A stretch of DNA of 26,577 bases from DASYYE01 sp035946955. Lineage in GTDB: Bacteria > Actinomycetota > Actinomycetes > Streptosporangiales > Streptosporangiaceae. How positions within the stretch are numbered: the stretch's first letter is position 1; the number at the start of each line of letters is the position of its first letter. Below the pieces are notes generated by a model. It was not told the DNA's origin. It saw only the letters and a program-made list of their open reading frames with translations, and searched no databases. The translations under genes and the position numbers were made by a program. Shown one piece after another: positions 14,998 through 22,829 of the stretch. The stretch covers positions 1-26,577 of the forward strand of contig DASYYE010000056.1 of assembly GCA_035946955.1 (NCBI GenBank), in the 5' to 3' direction.

Positions 14998-16176
14998 ATG
15001 CTCCGATGGTTGACGGCCGGTGAGTCACACGGGCGGGCCCTGGTTGCTGTTTGTGAGGGCCTGCCCGCAGGCATCGAGGTCTGCACGGCCGATATCGCGA
15101 CCGCGCTGGCCCGGCGCCGTGCCGGGTACGGCCGGGGTGCGCGCATGACCTTCGAGCAGGACGAGGCCGAGATTACCGCAGGTGTGCGCCTCGGCCGGAC
15201 GCTCGGGGGGCCGGTGGCCGTGCGAATCGGCAACACTGAGTGGCCGAAGTGGCAGACGGTGATGAGCCCCGACCCGGTGCCCCCTGGGGCACTTGACGAC
15301 CTGGCAAGGGCGGCCCCGCTGACCCGGCCGCGGCCGGGGCACGCGGACCTCGCGGGCATGCAGAAGTACGGCCATGACGATGCGCGCCCGGTGCTCGAGC
15401 GGGCCAGTGCACGCGAGACCGCCGCCCGGGTGGCCCTCGGCGAGGTGGCCCGCCGTTACCTGCACCAGGCGCTCGGCGCCCAGGTGCTGAGCCACGTGGT
15501 GGCGATCGGCACGGTGGAGGCCACCGACGGCCTGGTCCCGGGCCCTGGCGACGGCGCGGCGGTGGACGCGGACCCGGTTCGGTGCCTGGACCCCGCCGCC
15601 AGTGCGAAGATGCAGGCGGAGATCGACGCCGCACGCAAGGACGGTGACACCCTGGGTGGGGTCGTGGAGGTCCTGGCCTATGGGCTGCCTCCCGGGCTGG
15701 GCAGTTACACCCATTGGGACCGCCGGATCGACGGCCGGCTCGCCGCGGCGCTCATGAGCATCCACGCGATCAAGGGAGTCGAGGTCGGGGACGGCTTCAC
15801 TACCGCGCGGCGGCGTGGGTCGCAGGCGCACGACGAGATCGAGGCCTCGGACGCGGGGCTCCGCCGCCGGACCAACCGGGCCGGTGGCGTGGAGGGCGGC
15901 ATGACCACCGGGGAGCCGCTGCGGCTGCGCGCCGCCATGAAACCCATCTCAACGGTGCCGCGGGCACTGGACACCGTCGACATGGCCACCGGCGAGCCCG
16001 CAAAAGCGATCAACCAGCGCAGCGACGTGACAGCGGTGCCAGCCGCTGGCGTGGTGGCCGAAGCCATGGTCGCGCTGGTCCTGGCCGAGGCGGCCGTGCA
16101 GAAGTTCGGCGGCGACTCCATCGCGGAGGTGCGGCGCAATGTGCGCGGCTACCTGGACTCACTGGTGGTGACATGA
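14998..16176 (+). CDS. aroC: Chorismate synthase
   Basis: The enzyme converts EPSP to chorismate, the last step of the shikimate pathway, and requires reduced FMN. The 392-aa protein begins MLRWLTAGESHG and shows LPAGIEV, RRAGYGRGARM, RPGHADLAGMQKYG, RASARETAARVALGEV and NRAGGVEGGMTTGEP. These are the FMN- and substrate-binding signatures of the family. The ATG at 14998 follows a GGGAGGA Shine-Dalgarno by 7 bases and gives the family N-terminus; the longer open frame back to 14818 adds unrelated residues. It starts a four-gene operon with 4-base overlaps at each junction (aroC-aroK-aroB-aroQ). Its FMN need ties it loosely to the rib operon 12 kb upstream. Confidence 0.96.
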   Translation: MLRWLTAGESHGRALVAVCEGLPAGIEVCTADIATALARRRAGYGRGARMTFEQDEAEITAGVRLGRTLGGPVAVRIGNTEWPKWQTVMSPDPVPPGALDDLARAAPLTRPRPGHADLAGMQKYGHDDARPVLERASARETAARVALGEVARRYLHQALGAQVLSHVVAIGTVEATDGLVPGPGDGAAVDADPVRCLDPAASAKMQAEIDAARKDGDTLGGVVEVLAYGLPPGLGSYTHWDRRIDGRLAAALMSIHAIKGVEVGDGFTTARRRGSQAHDEIEASDAGLRRRTNRAGGVEGGMTTGEPLRLRAAMKPISTVPRALDTVDMATGEPAKAINQRSDVTAVPAAGVVAEAMVALVLAEAAVQKFGGDSIAEVRRNVRGYLDSLVVT

Positions 16177-16838
16177 CGGCCGAGGCGGGTCACGGCGGCG
16201 ACGATGAGGTGACAAGCCCGGTGGCCATCCTCATCGGGCCGCCTGGTGCGGGCAAGTCCACGGTGGGGCCCCTGCTCGCCGCCGAACTCGAGTGCGAGTT
16301 CATCGACACCGACACCATCGTGGCGGAGATGGCAGGCAAGCCAGTCAGCGACATCTTCCTGTCCGACGGTGAGGAAGCGTTCCGCAGCCTGGAGCGGCAG
16401 GCGGTGGCCAGCGCACTCGCCAGCCACCCAGGCGTGCTCGCGCTCGGCGGTGGTGCCGTCATGGACCCGGCCACGCGCCAGCTCCTCGCTGACCACCCGG
16501 TGGTGTACCTGCAGACCGGCTTCGCCACCGCGGCCCACCGCGTGGGCCTGGACTCCGCCCGGCCATTGCTGGCCGGCAACCCACGGGCCAAGCTGAGGGA
16601 ACTGCTCGCACAGCGGCTCCCCACCTACGAGGCTCTCGCGTGGGTCACGGTGGACACCGACGGCCGCGAGCCGCAGGAGATCGCCGACGACATCGCGGCC
16701 ACGGTGAGCGCCTGGATCGCGGCGCGAGAAGGTGAGGGGGCCGGGGTGGCAGACCCTGCGGAGTGGGCCAGCCCCGGTGGGCGGACGCACGAGACAGCCC
16801 AGCCGCGTGAGGCAGCCGGGGGCACTGAACTCCCGTGA
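16173..16838 (+). CDS. aroK: Shikimate kinase with extended C-terminus
   Basis: The enzyme phosphorylates shikimate at the 3-hydroxyl using ATP. Walker A GPPGAGKST is at residues 22-30. DTDTIVAEMAG supplies the Mg/shikimate Asp, FRSLERQAV has the shikimate-binding Arg, and LGGGAVM is the Walker B-like glycine triplet. RPLLAG lies in the lid. The protein has 221 aa against about 170-175 usual. There is a 13-residue acidic N-terminal lead and a roughly 40-residue Gly/Pro/Glu-rich tail (from about residue 180) with no domain pattern. The tail appears disordered and may only extend the gene to the aroB start. The ATG overlaps aroC by ATGA. Confidence 0.94.
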   Translation: MTAEAGHGGDDEVTSPVAILIGPPGAGKSTVGPLLAAELECEFIDTDTIVAEMAGKPVSDIFLSDGEEAFRSLERQAVASALASHPGVLALGGGAVMDPATRQLLADHPVVYLQTGFATAAHRVGLDSARPLLAGNPRAKLRELLAQRLPTYEALAWVTVDTDGREPQEIADDIAATVSAWIAAREGEGAGVADPAEWASPGGRTHETAQPREAAGGTELP

Positions 16839-17914
16839 CCCTCACCAGGATCGTCGTCGGGGGAGAACAGCCCTACCCCGTCGTGGTCGGCACAGGCGTG
16901 CTCGGCGAGCTCGGGCCCCTGGTCGGCCCAGGCGTGCGGACCGTGGTGGTGGTCCACCCGCAGGGCCTGGGCGAGATAGCCAGGCCGGTCTGCGGGGCGC
17001 TGGCGGCCGCCGGGTACCTGGTCCACGCCGAGGAGGTGCCAGGGGGGGAGAGCGCCAAGGACATCACTGTGGCGGCGGCGCTGTGGTCGAGGCTGGCCGC
17101 GCACGGGGTCACCCGCTCTGACGCGGTCGTTGGCGTCGGCGGTGGTGCCACCACCGACCTGGCCGGGTTCGTGGCCGCCACCTGGCTGCGCGGCGTCCGC
17201 CTGGTGCTCGTGCCCACGACCCTGCTGGCCGTGGCCGACGCTTCGGTCGGTGGCAAGACGGCGGTCAACACCCCCGAGGGCAAGAACCTGGCCGGAGTCT
17301 TCCACCCGCCGGCCGGGGTCCTCGCCGACCTGGCCGTGCTCGAGTCCCTGCCGCGTGAGGAGTACGTGAGCGGCCTGGCCGAGGTCATCAAGGCGGGCTT
17401 CATCGCCGACCCCGTCATCCTCGACCTCATCGAGGAAGACCCGGCGGGCGCGGTCGTGCCCCACGGGCGGCACGCCCGCGAACTGGTCGAGCGGGCCGTG
17501 CGCGTCAAGGCGGCGGTGGTCGCCGGGGACCTGCGCGAATCAGGGCCACGCGAGGTGCTCAACTACGGCCACACCCTCGGCCACGCGATCGAGCGGGTGG
17601 AGGGTTACCGTATCCGCCATGGCGAGGCGGTGTCGGTCGGCATGGTCTACGTGGCGGAACTCGCCAGGCTCACTGGCCAGCTGGACTCAGCGGCCTGTGA
17701 GCGGCACCGCGCCGTGCTGAGCGCGGTCGGGCTGCCCACGTCCTACCCGGCAGGTGCCTGGCCAGCCCTGCGCCAGGCCATGACCGTGGACAAGAAGTCG
17801 CGGGGCGTGCGGCTGCGTTTCGTGGTGCTGGCGGGGCTCGCCATGCCCGTGGTGCTCGACGACCCCGCAGAAGACCTGCTCGCCTCGGCCTACCAGGAAA
17901 TGAGGTCCACATGA
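16835..17914 (+). CDS. aroB: 3-dehydroquinate synthase
   Basis: The enzyme closes DAHP to 3-dehydroquinate using NAD+ and a divalent metal. The 359-aa length is normal. It contains VPGGESAKD, GVGGGATTDLAGFVAATW (NAD-binding), PTTLLAVADASVGGKTAVN, the catalytic metal region GLAEVIKAG, NYGHTLGHAIE and HGEAVSVGM with metal-ligand His residues. VDKKSRG near the C-terminus is the conserved Lys-containing phosphate site. The GTG start overlaps the aroK stop as GTGA. Its position between aroK and aroQ gives two consecutive pathway steps side by side (AroB product is the AroQ substrate). Confidence 0.96.
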   Translation: MTLTRIVVGGEQPYPVVVGTGVLGELGPLVGPGVRTVVVVHPQGLGEIARPVCGALAAAGYLVHAEEVPGGESAKDITVAAALWSRLAAHGVTRSDAVVGVGGGATTDLAGFVAATWLRGVRLVLVPTTLLAVADASVGGKTAVNTPEGKNLAGVFHPPAGVLADLAVLESLPREEYVSGLAEVIKAGFIADPVILDLIEEDPAGAVVPHGRHARELVERAVRVKAAVVAGDLRESGPREVLNYGHTLGHAIERVEGYRIRHGEAVSVGMVYVAELARLTGQLDSAACERHRAVLSAVGLPTSYPAGAWPALRQAMTVDKKSRGVRLRFVVLAGLAMPVVLDDPAEDLLASAYQEMRST

Positions 17915-18360
17915 GGCAGGTACTCGTGCTCAACGGCCCCAACCTGGGCCGGCTGGGCGCGCGTGAGCCCGACGTGTACGGCACCGCGGACTTCGAGGAC
18001 CTGTCGGAGACCTGCCGCGTCACCGGCCGGACGCTCGGCCTGCACGTGGAGGTACGCCAGACCGACGACGAGGCAGAGCTGATCTCCTGGGTCCACGAGG
18101 CCATCGACGCCGCCATCCCGGTCGTCATCAACCCCGCCGCGTTCACGCACTACTCCGACGCCTTGCGGGACGCACTGGCCATGCGGACCGCCCCCCTGGT
18201 GGAGGTGCACATCTCCAACCCGGCCGCCCGGGAGCGGTTCCGCCACACCTCCGTGGTGGCTGCGGTGGCCGACGGCTCGATCGCTGGTTTCGGGCTGATG
18301 TCCTACCAGCTCGCGCTGCAGGCCATCGCCGAGCTCGCGGCTGTGGCCGGCGCCGGCTGA
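17911..18360 (+). CDS. aroQ: Type II 3-dehydroquinate dehydratase
   Basis: The enzyme dehydrates 3-dehydroquinate to 3-dehydroshikimate by the type II mechanism, as a dodecamer in known cases. The 149-aa protein has LNGPNLGRLGAREPDVYG with the active-site Arg and catalytic Tyr, INPAAFTHYSDALRDAL, and VEVHISNPAARERFRH with the catalytic His. GFGLMSYQLALQAI closes the fold. The segment after DVYG (TADFEDLSETCRVTGRTLG) diverges from the common TL-x-DI pattern but keeps spacing. The ATG overlaps aroB by ATGA. It is the last coupled aro gene; a new putative start signal lies 22 bases after its stop. Confidence 0.95.
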   Translation: MRQVLVLNGPNLGRLGAREPDVYGTADFEDLSETCRVTGRTLGLHVEVRQTDDEAELISWVHEAIDAAIPVVINPAAFTHYSDALRDALAMRTAPLVEVHISNPAARERFRHTSVVAAVADGSIAGFGLMSYQLALQAIAELAAVAGAG

Positions 18361-18381
18361 CGGCGCAGACCCGGCGCAGGT

Positions 18382-18395
18382 TACCCTCTCGGTCA
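18382..18395 (+). promoter_or_regulatory. Putative leaderless -10 element of LLM gene
   Basis: TACCCT (18382-18387) is a TANNNT hexamer ending 7 bases before the ATG at 18395. There is no Shine-Dalgarno in the pyrimidine-rich spacer. It suggests an internal promoter that starts the LLM/lactonase pair independently of the aro operon. Confidence 0.45.
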
Positions 18396-19450
18396 TGCGG
18401 ATCGGGATGGCGCTGAGCTACGCGGGCGGGTTCGCCGAGACCGTCGAGGAACTCGCGGACTATGAGAAGGCCGGGCTCGACATCGTGTTCGTGCCCGAGG
18501 CCTACAGTTTCGACGCGGTGAGCCAGGCCGGCTACATCGCTGCCAAGACCAAGCGCCTGGAGATCGCGTCGGGGATCATCCCCATCTACTCGCGCACCCC
18601 CACGCTGACCGCCATGACCGCGGCCGGGCTGGACTACGTCTCGGGTGGCCGGTTCACGCTCGGCATCGGCGCCTCCGGGCCGCAGGTGATCGAAGGCTGG
18701 CATGGCGTCGCCTACGACGCGCCGGTCGGCCGTACCAGGGAGGTCATCGAGATCTGCCGGCAGGTGTGGCGGCGTGAGCGGCTCGTGCACGACGGCAGGT
18801 ACTACACGCTGCCGCTGCCGCCTGAGCAGGGAACCGGCCTTGGCAAGCCGCTCAAGCTGATCAACACGCCCGTGCGGGAGCGCATCCCCATCGTGGTCGC
18901 CGCGATCGGGCCACGCAACGTGGAGCTCGCCGCGGAGCTCGCCGAGGGCTGGCAGCCGATCTTCTACGTCCCGGAGAAGGCCGCGGACCTGTGGGGCGAC
19001 GCGCTGGCCGCGGGCCTCGCCAAGCGCGATGAGTCCCTGCCGCCCCTGGACGTGGTCGGCCAGGCCATGCTGGCCATCGCTGAGGACCCCGGACCATACC
19101 TGGAGCAGCTGCGGCCCTTCCTCGCCCTCTACATCGGCGGCATGGGCCCGCACCGCGACCGTGGCCGGAACTTCTACTACGAGCAGGCAGTGAAGTACGG
19201 GTTCGCTGAGCAGGCGGCGCAGATCCAGGACGCCTACCTCGCGGGGCGCAAGGACGAGGCAGCCGCCCTGGTGCCTGTTGAACTGCTCACCGGCCTGTCC
19301 CTGATAGGCCCCGGGGGCTATGTCCAGGAGCGCCTGGCCGCCTACCATGCCACCGGCGTCACCACGATCAACGTCACCCCCGTCGCCCCCGACCACGCCA
19401 GCCGCGTCCGGCTGATCGAGCGCATCCGCGAGTTCGCTGACGCCCTGTGA
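18395..19450 (+). CDS. LLM-class (luciferase-like) F420-dependent oxidoreductase
   Basis: This 351-aa TIM-barrel flavin/F420 oxidoreductase looks like the Rv3520c-type group. Visible features are MRIGMALSYAGGFAET, GLDIVFVPEAYSFDAV, ASGIIPIYSRTPTLTAMTAA, GRFTLGIGASGPQVIEGWHG and GRTREVIEICRQVWRRE. The substrate is unknown for this group, and the use of F420 rather than FMN is inferred from family membership. The gene begins 34 bases after aroQ, without a Shine-Dalgarno. It overlaps the next gene, a lactonase propeller, by 4 bases (GTGA), so the two products are probably made together. The pair lies between aroQ and the M24 peptidase gene, which are usually neighbours in actinobacteria. Confidence 0.9.
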   Translation: MRIGMALSYAGGFAETVEELADYEKAGLDIVFVPEAYSFDAVSQAGYIAAKTKRLEIASGIIPIYSRTPTLTAMTAAGLDYVSGGRFTLGIGASGPQVIEGWHGVAYDAPVGRTREVIEICRQVWRRERLVHDGRYYTLPLPPEQGTGLGKPLKLINTPVRERIPIVVAAIGPRNVELAAELAEGWQPIFYVPEKAADLWGDALAAGLAKRDESLPPLDVVGQAMLAIAEDPGPYLEQLRPFLALYIGGMGPHRDRGRNFYYEQAVKYGFAEQAAQIQDAYLAGRKDEAAALVPVELLTGLSLIGPGGYVQERLAAYHATGVTTINVTPVAPDHASRVRLIERIREFADAL

Positions 19451-20526
19451 AGCTGGTCATCGGCACCTACACCGAGGATCTGCCCCACGTCCGCGGCAAG
19501 GCCCTGGGCATCTACGGAGCTGACTTCGAGGCCGCGACCGGGCGCATCGGCCCCGTCTGCCTGCTGGCCGCCGCGCGCAACCCGTCGTACCTCACGGCCT
19601 CCGCGTCCGGTGAGAACCTCTACGCCGTCACCGAGACCCTGTCGCTGCGGGACCGCGAGGGCGGCGGCATCACGGCCTACGCCCGCGACCGGGAGACCGG
19701 CAACCTGACCAGGCTCAACGACCGCTCATCGCGCGGCGCTTCACCATGCCACATCGCGGTCGACCCCAGCGGGCGGTTCGTCCTGACCGCCAACTACGGG
19801 GCGGACTCAGGGCCAGGCTCGGTCTCGGTCCACCGGCTGGCCGCTGACGGCAGCCTTGGCGATGTCACCGACCACGTCCAGCACGCTGGGTCTGGCCCCC
19901 ACCCGGTCCGGCAGGCCGCGTCCCATCCCCACATGACCGCCAGCGACCCGCGGACCGGCGAGGTCCTGGTGACCGACCTGGGTATCGACGCCGTCGTCGT
20001 CTACAGCCTCGACCAGGCCGGGCGCCTCACGCCGAAGGCCAGCGCACGCTGGGTGACCGCCCCGGGAGCGGGTCCGCGGCACGTCGCCTTCCACCCCGAC
20101 GCCCACCACCTGTTCGTGGTCAATGAACTCGGCAACACCGTCGCGACGCTGCGCCGCCAGGCCGGCCGGTTCGAGCAGGTACATTGCGTGTCCACGCTGC
20201 CCCCCGGCGTCGGTTCCCACGGCACGGCGGGTGCCATCCGGATGAGCAGGTCCGGTCGCCACGTGCTGGTGTCCAACCGCGGGCACGACAGCGTTTCGGT
20301 CCTTCGATTCAGCAGTGCCACCTCGTCGCTGTCCCTGACCGGGACCACCGCGAGCGGGGGTGAACAGCCGCGTGACCTCGCCGTGTCGCCGGACGGGCGC
20401 CATGTCGTCATCGCGAACACCTGCAGCGGCCTGGTTGTGTCCTGCGGGTTCGATGACCGCACAGGCGCACTGCGCCCGCTGCATTCCACCGCGGTGCCAA
20501 GTCCCGCCTGCCTGGTGTTCGGGTGA
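19447..20526 (+). CDS. Lactonase-type seven-bladed beta-propeller (6-phosphogluconolactonase-like)
   Basis: The product has 359 aa. SPCHIAVDPSGRFVLTANYG, GPRHVAFHPDAHHLFVVNEL, GRHVLVSNRGHDSVSVL and QPRDLAVSPDGRHVVIAN are the regular blade motifs of the Lactonase family (E. coli Pgl type). SHPHMTASDPRTGEVLVTDLG supplies the conserved His and Asp around the central pocket. The E. coli member hydrolyses 6-phosphogluconolactone, but many homologues are untested. The first residues MKLVIGTYTED match the family start and there is no signal peptide, so it is cytosolic. The GTG overlaps the LLM gene by 4 bases, suggesting that it may act on a lactone or related product of that oxidoreductase. That link is inference. 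Confidence 0.88.
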   Translation: MKLVIGTYTEDLPHVRGKALGIYGADFEAATGRIGPVCLLAAARNPSYLTASASGENLYAVTETLSLRDREGGGITAYARDRETGNLTRLNDRSSRGASPCHIAVDPSGRFVLTANYGADSGPGSVSVHRLAADGSLGDVTDHVQHAGSGPHPVRQAASHPHMTASDPRTGEVLVTDLGIDAVVVYSLDQAGRLTPKASARWVTAPGAGPRHVAFHPDAHHLFVVNELGNTVATLRRQAGRFEQVHCVSTLPPGVGSHGTAGAIRMSRSGRHVLVSNRGHDSVSVLRFSSATSSLSLTGTTASGGEQPRDLAVSPDGRHVVIANTCSGLVVSCGFDDRTGALRPLHSTAVPSPACLVFG

Positions 20527-20541
20527 GCGGGTGCCGCCCCG

Positions 20542-20554
20542 TAAAGTCGGGGGA
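20542..20554 (+). promoter_or_regulatory. Putative leaderless -10 element of M24 peptidase gene
   Basis: TAAAGT (20542-20547) is a TANNNT hexamer ending 6 bases before the ATG at 20554. The CGGGGG spacer sits too close to the ATG to be a normal Shine-Dalgarno. Confidence 0.45.
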
Positions 20555-21651
20555 TGCCGGAGATACACGCCCGCCGCCGTGAGGCGCTGCGAGCCGTGGT
20601 GGCCGAGCAGGACGTAGCCGCCGCGCTCATCACAAGCCTGGTCAATGTCCGGTACCTCACCGGGCTGGCCAGCACGAACGCCGCTGTGCTGCTGCCCGCG
20701 GACGGTCCCGCGGTACTGGCGACGGACTTCCGCTACGCGCTGACTGCCCAACGCGAGTGCCCCGACCTCGAACTGCTCACCGTGTACAGCGCCGATGGGG
20801 CGCTCGTCGAGCTAGCCCCGGACCGCGGGTACCGCCGGCTGGCCTTCGAGGCACACATCATGACGGTCGAACGCTTTGACACGCTCAAGACCAGCCAGTC
20901 CCTGGAGTTCGTCCCGCTCGGGCATGCGGTGGAAGAACTGCGGGTGGTCAAGGACGTGGCGGAGATCGCGCTGCTGGCGCGGGCCTGCGAGATCACGGGT
21001 GCCGCGTTCGACGCCGTGGTGGGCAAGATCCAGCCAGGCCTGACCGAGCGTGGTCTGGCCGTGCTGGTCGAGCGGGCCATGACAGACCTCGGCGCGGAGT
21101 GCCTGGCGTTCCCCACCATCGTGGCCAGCGGGCCCAACGGGGCCATCCCGCACCACGAACCGGGCGAGCGTCGGTTCGTGGCCGGGGATATGGTCACGGT
21201 GGACTGCGGTGCCCGCTACGGCGGGTACCACGCGGACATGACCCGCACCGTGGTGATCGGAGAGCCCGCAGGCTGGCAGCGCGATGTCTACTCGCTGGTC
21301 GCGGCCGCACAGCAGGCCGGCATCGAGGCCGCCGTGGCGGGTGCCGCCATCGCGTCCGTGGACGCCGCCGCGCGTGACCTCATCGCCGCGGCCGGGCACG
21401 CGGAGCACTTCACCCACGGGCTGGGGCACGGGGTGGGGCTGGAGATCCACGAACTGCCGCTGATGGGCAAGCAGCGGCCAGGTACACTCGCAGACCGGGT
21501 TCCCATCACCGTCGAGCCGGGTGTCTACCTGCCAGGCCTGGGCGGCGTGAGGATCGAGGACACCCTGGTCGTGCGCTCGGGGGACGGGGCATCCCGTGAC
21601 CTGCTCACCACGACCAAGACCGTGACCCCCGGGGAGCTGACGGTCCTGTAA
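20554..21651 (+). CDS. M24 family Xaa-Pro dipeptidase / aminopeptidase
   Basis: This 365-aa metallopeptidase cleaves after the first residue of X-Pro peptides. An N-terminal creatinase-like domain (about 1-130) includes LITSLVNVRYLTGLASTNA. The C-terminal pita-bread domain shows the dinuclear metal ligands in order: Asp in VTVDCGARYGGYHADMTR (around 214-230), His in THGLGHGVGLEIHE (around 287-300), Glu in TVEPGVYLPG (around 319) and Glu in GVRIEDTLVV (around 334). A pepQ-type gene next to efp is a common actinobacterial arrangement. The ATG starts 27 bases after the lactonase stop with its own TANNNT box. Confidence 0.92.
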   Translation: MPEIHARRREALRAVVAEQDVAAALITSLVNVRYLTGLASTNAAVLLPADGPAVLATDFRYALTAQRECPDLELLTVYSADGALVELAPDRGYRRLAFEAHIMTVERFDTLKTSQSLEFVPLGHAVEELRVVKDVAEIALLARACEITGAAFDAVVGKIQPGLTERGLAVLVERAMTDLGAECLAFPTIVASGPNGAIPHHEPGERRFVAGDMVTVDCGARYGGYHADMTRTVVIGEPAGWQRDVYSLVAAAQQAGIEAAVAGAAIASVDAAARDLIAAAGHAEHFTHGLGHGVGLEIHELPLMGKQRPGTLADRVPITVEPGVYLPGLGGVRIEDTLVVRSGDGASRDLLTTTKTVTPGELTVL

Positions 21652-21656
21652 GGCCG

Positions 21657-21669
21657 TGCCCGCGCGGGC
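21657..21669. other. GC palindrome between peptidase gene and efp
   Basis: GCCCGCGCGGGC is a perfect 12-base palindrome about 6 bases after the peptidase stop. It can form a very short stem and might be a weak transcription pause or mRNA processing site. No T-tract follows. Confidence 0.25.
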
Positions 21670-21717
21670 CCCTGCGCGGCAGTTCGGCCAGCCCCGTGAC
21701 CAGGAGAGATGACAGAC

Positions 21718-22275
21718 GTGGCGACCACGAACGACCTGAAGAACGGCATGACACTGAACCTCGACGGCCAGCTCTGGACCGTCGTGGAGTTCCAGCACGT
21801 CAAGCCCGGCAAGGGCGGCGCCTTCGTGCGCACCAAGCTCAAGAACGTCCTGTCCAGCAAGGTCGTCGACCGGACCTTCAACGCGGGCGTGAAGGTCGAT
21901 GTCGCGACCGTCGACAAGCGCGACATGCAGTACCTCTACCGCGAGGGCGACGACTTCGTCTTCATGGACACCGAGACCTACGACCAGCCCCATGTCCCGG
22001 CCGAGACCGTGGGTGACGCCGCGAGCTACATGCTCGAGGAGCAGACGGCGATAGTGGCCTTCAACGAAGGCGTCCCGCTGTATGTGGAACTGCCGGCCGC
22101 CGTAGAGCTCACGGTCGCCCAGACCGACCCGGGGCTCCAGGGAGACCGGTCCACCGGCGGCACCAAGCCCGCCACGCTCAACACGGGAGCGCAGATCCAG
22201 GTGCCGCTGTTCATCACCACCGGCGAGAAGATCAAGGTGGATACGCGGACCGGCGACTACCTCGGTCGCGCCTGA
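21718..22275 (+). CDS. efp: Elongation factor P
   Basis: EF-P relieves ribosome stalling at polyproline stretches. The 185-aa protein has the three-barrel layout, opening with TNDLKNGMTLNLDGQLW. It has the loop HVKPGKGGAFVR with the tip lysine at about residue 32, the OB-fold segment YLYREGDDFVFMDTETYDQ and a C-terminal domain ending KVDTRTGDYLGRA. The GTG at 21718 is preferred to the ATG at 21709. The AGGAG at 21702-21706 is 11 bases from the GTG but only 2 from the ATG, and GTG gives the family N-terminus MATTNDLKNG. The nusB start lies 14 bases downstream, so the two form one unit. Confidence 0.95.
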   Translation: MATTNDLKNGMTLNLDGQLWTVVEFQHVKPGKGGAFVRTKLKNVLSSKVVDRTFNAGVKVDVATVDKRDMQYLYREGDDFVFMDTETYDQPHVPAETVGDAASYMLEEQTAIVAFNEGVPLYVELPAAVELTVAQTDPGLQGDRSTGGTKPATLNTGAQIQVPLFITTGEKIKVDTRTGDYLGRA

Positions 22276-22289
22276 CCTGCGCGCCTGTC

Positions 22290-22700
22290 GTGCCCGCGCG
22301 TAGCAAGGCCCGTAAGCGAGCCCTTGACGTGCTGTTCGAGGCGGAACTGCGCAGTGAGCCCGTCCTCGAGGTACTCAGCGACCGGCCTCCCGGCGAGAAC
22401 CCGCCGGTACCCGCCTACGCCGCTGACCTGGTCCGTGGCGTGGCGGCCCACGCCGAGCGCATCGACGCGCTGCTCAGCGAGCACGCGCAGGGGTGGGCAC
22501 TGGAGCGGATGCCAGCCGTGGACCGCAACATCCTGCGCATGGCCACCTATGAGCTGCTGTGGGCCGACGACGTGCCGGACGCGGTAGCGATCAGCGAAGC
22601 CGTCCAACTAGCCCGCGACCTCTCCACAGACGCCTCCCCAGCCTTCGTCAACGGCCTCCTAGCCCGCCTCCTAGAACTAAAACCCACCCTGGTCCTCTAA
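22290..22700 (+). CDS. nusB: Transcription antitermination factor NusB
   Basis: NusB is an all-helical RNA-binding factor that, with NusE/S10, binds boxA of rRNA leaders. The 136-aa protein starts PARSKARKRALDVLFEAEL and has ERMPAVDRNILRMATYELLW and NGLLARLLE, all family hallmarks. The GTG at 22290 lies 14 bases after efp. The last 33 codons change style: four CTA leucine codons (22608, 22659, 22671, 22677) and CAA, ACA, CCA, GAA, AAA and TAA replace the G-ending codons used earlier. This gives a strand nearly free of G that continues past the stop. bldD and the pyr genes, often next in streptomycetes, do not follow. Confidence 0.95.
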   Translation: MPARSKARKRALDVLFEAELRSEPVLEVLSDRPPGENPPVPAYAADLVRGVAAHAERIDALLSEHAQGWALERMPAVDRNILRMATYELLWADDVPDAVAISEAVQLARDLSTDASPAFVNGLLARLLELKPTLVL

Positions 22701-22762
22701 CCCCGTCGCACCCACCCCACCCCCCACCACCCAAGCCCCCCACCACCCAAGCCCACCACCTT
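22605..22762 (+). terminator. C-rich, G-poor 3' end of nusB: candidate Rho-utilisation region
   Basis: By hand count, 22611-22760 holds 85 C and 18 G in 150 bases. Such a C-over-G bubble in RNA with little structure is the known hallmark of Rho-dependent terminators. It covers the last 30 codons of nusB and about 60 bases beyond. A small hairpin (TACTGC/GCAGTA at 22778-22795) follows. There is no classical intrinsic terminator. Confidence 0.5.
22720..22760 (+). repeat. 16-bp C-rich tandem repeat
   Basis: CCCCCCACCACCCAAG is present twice exactly (22720-22735 and 22736-22751), followed by a partial copy CCCACCACC. The complementary strand has several runs of three or more G and could form a G-quadruplex. 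Confidence 0.85.
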
Positions 22763-22774
22763 GAGCGCGGCGGT

Positions 22775-22829
22775 CTTTACTGCACATAGCAGTAGGGTCC
22801 ACCGCAATGGTTGGTGACAACGTTGTCAT
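22775..22829 (+). repeat. Inverted repeat, left arm, flanking AbiEi/DUF559 gene
   Basis: This 55-base arm matches the reverse complement of 23996-24050 at 48 of 55 positions without gaps. A weaker match (7 of 10) extends 10 bases outward. It contains a hairpin TACTGC-ACATA-GCAGTA (22778-22794) and the perfect palindrome TGACAACGTTGTCA (22815-22828). The stop codon of the enclosed minus-strand gene is the first three bases of that palindrome as read on the minus strand. Confidence 0.9.
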
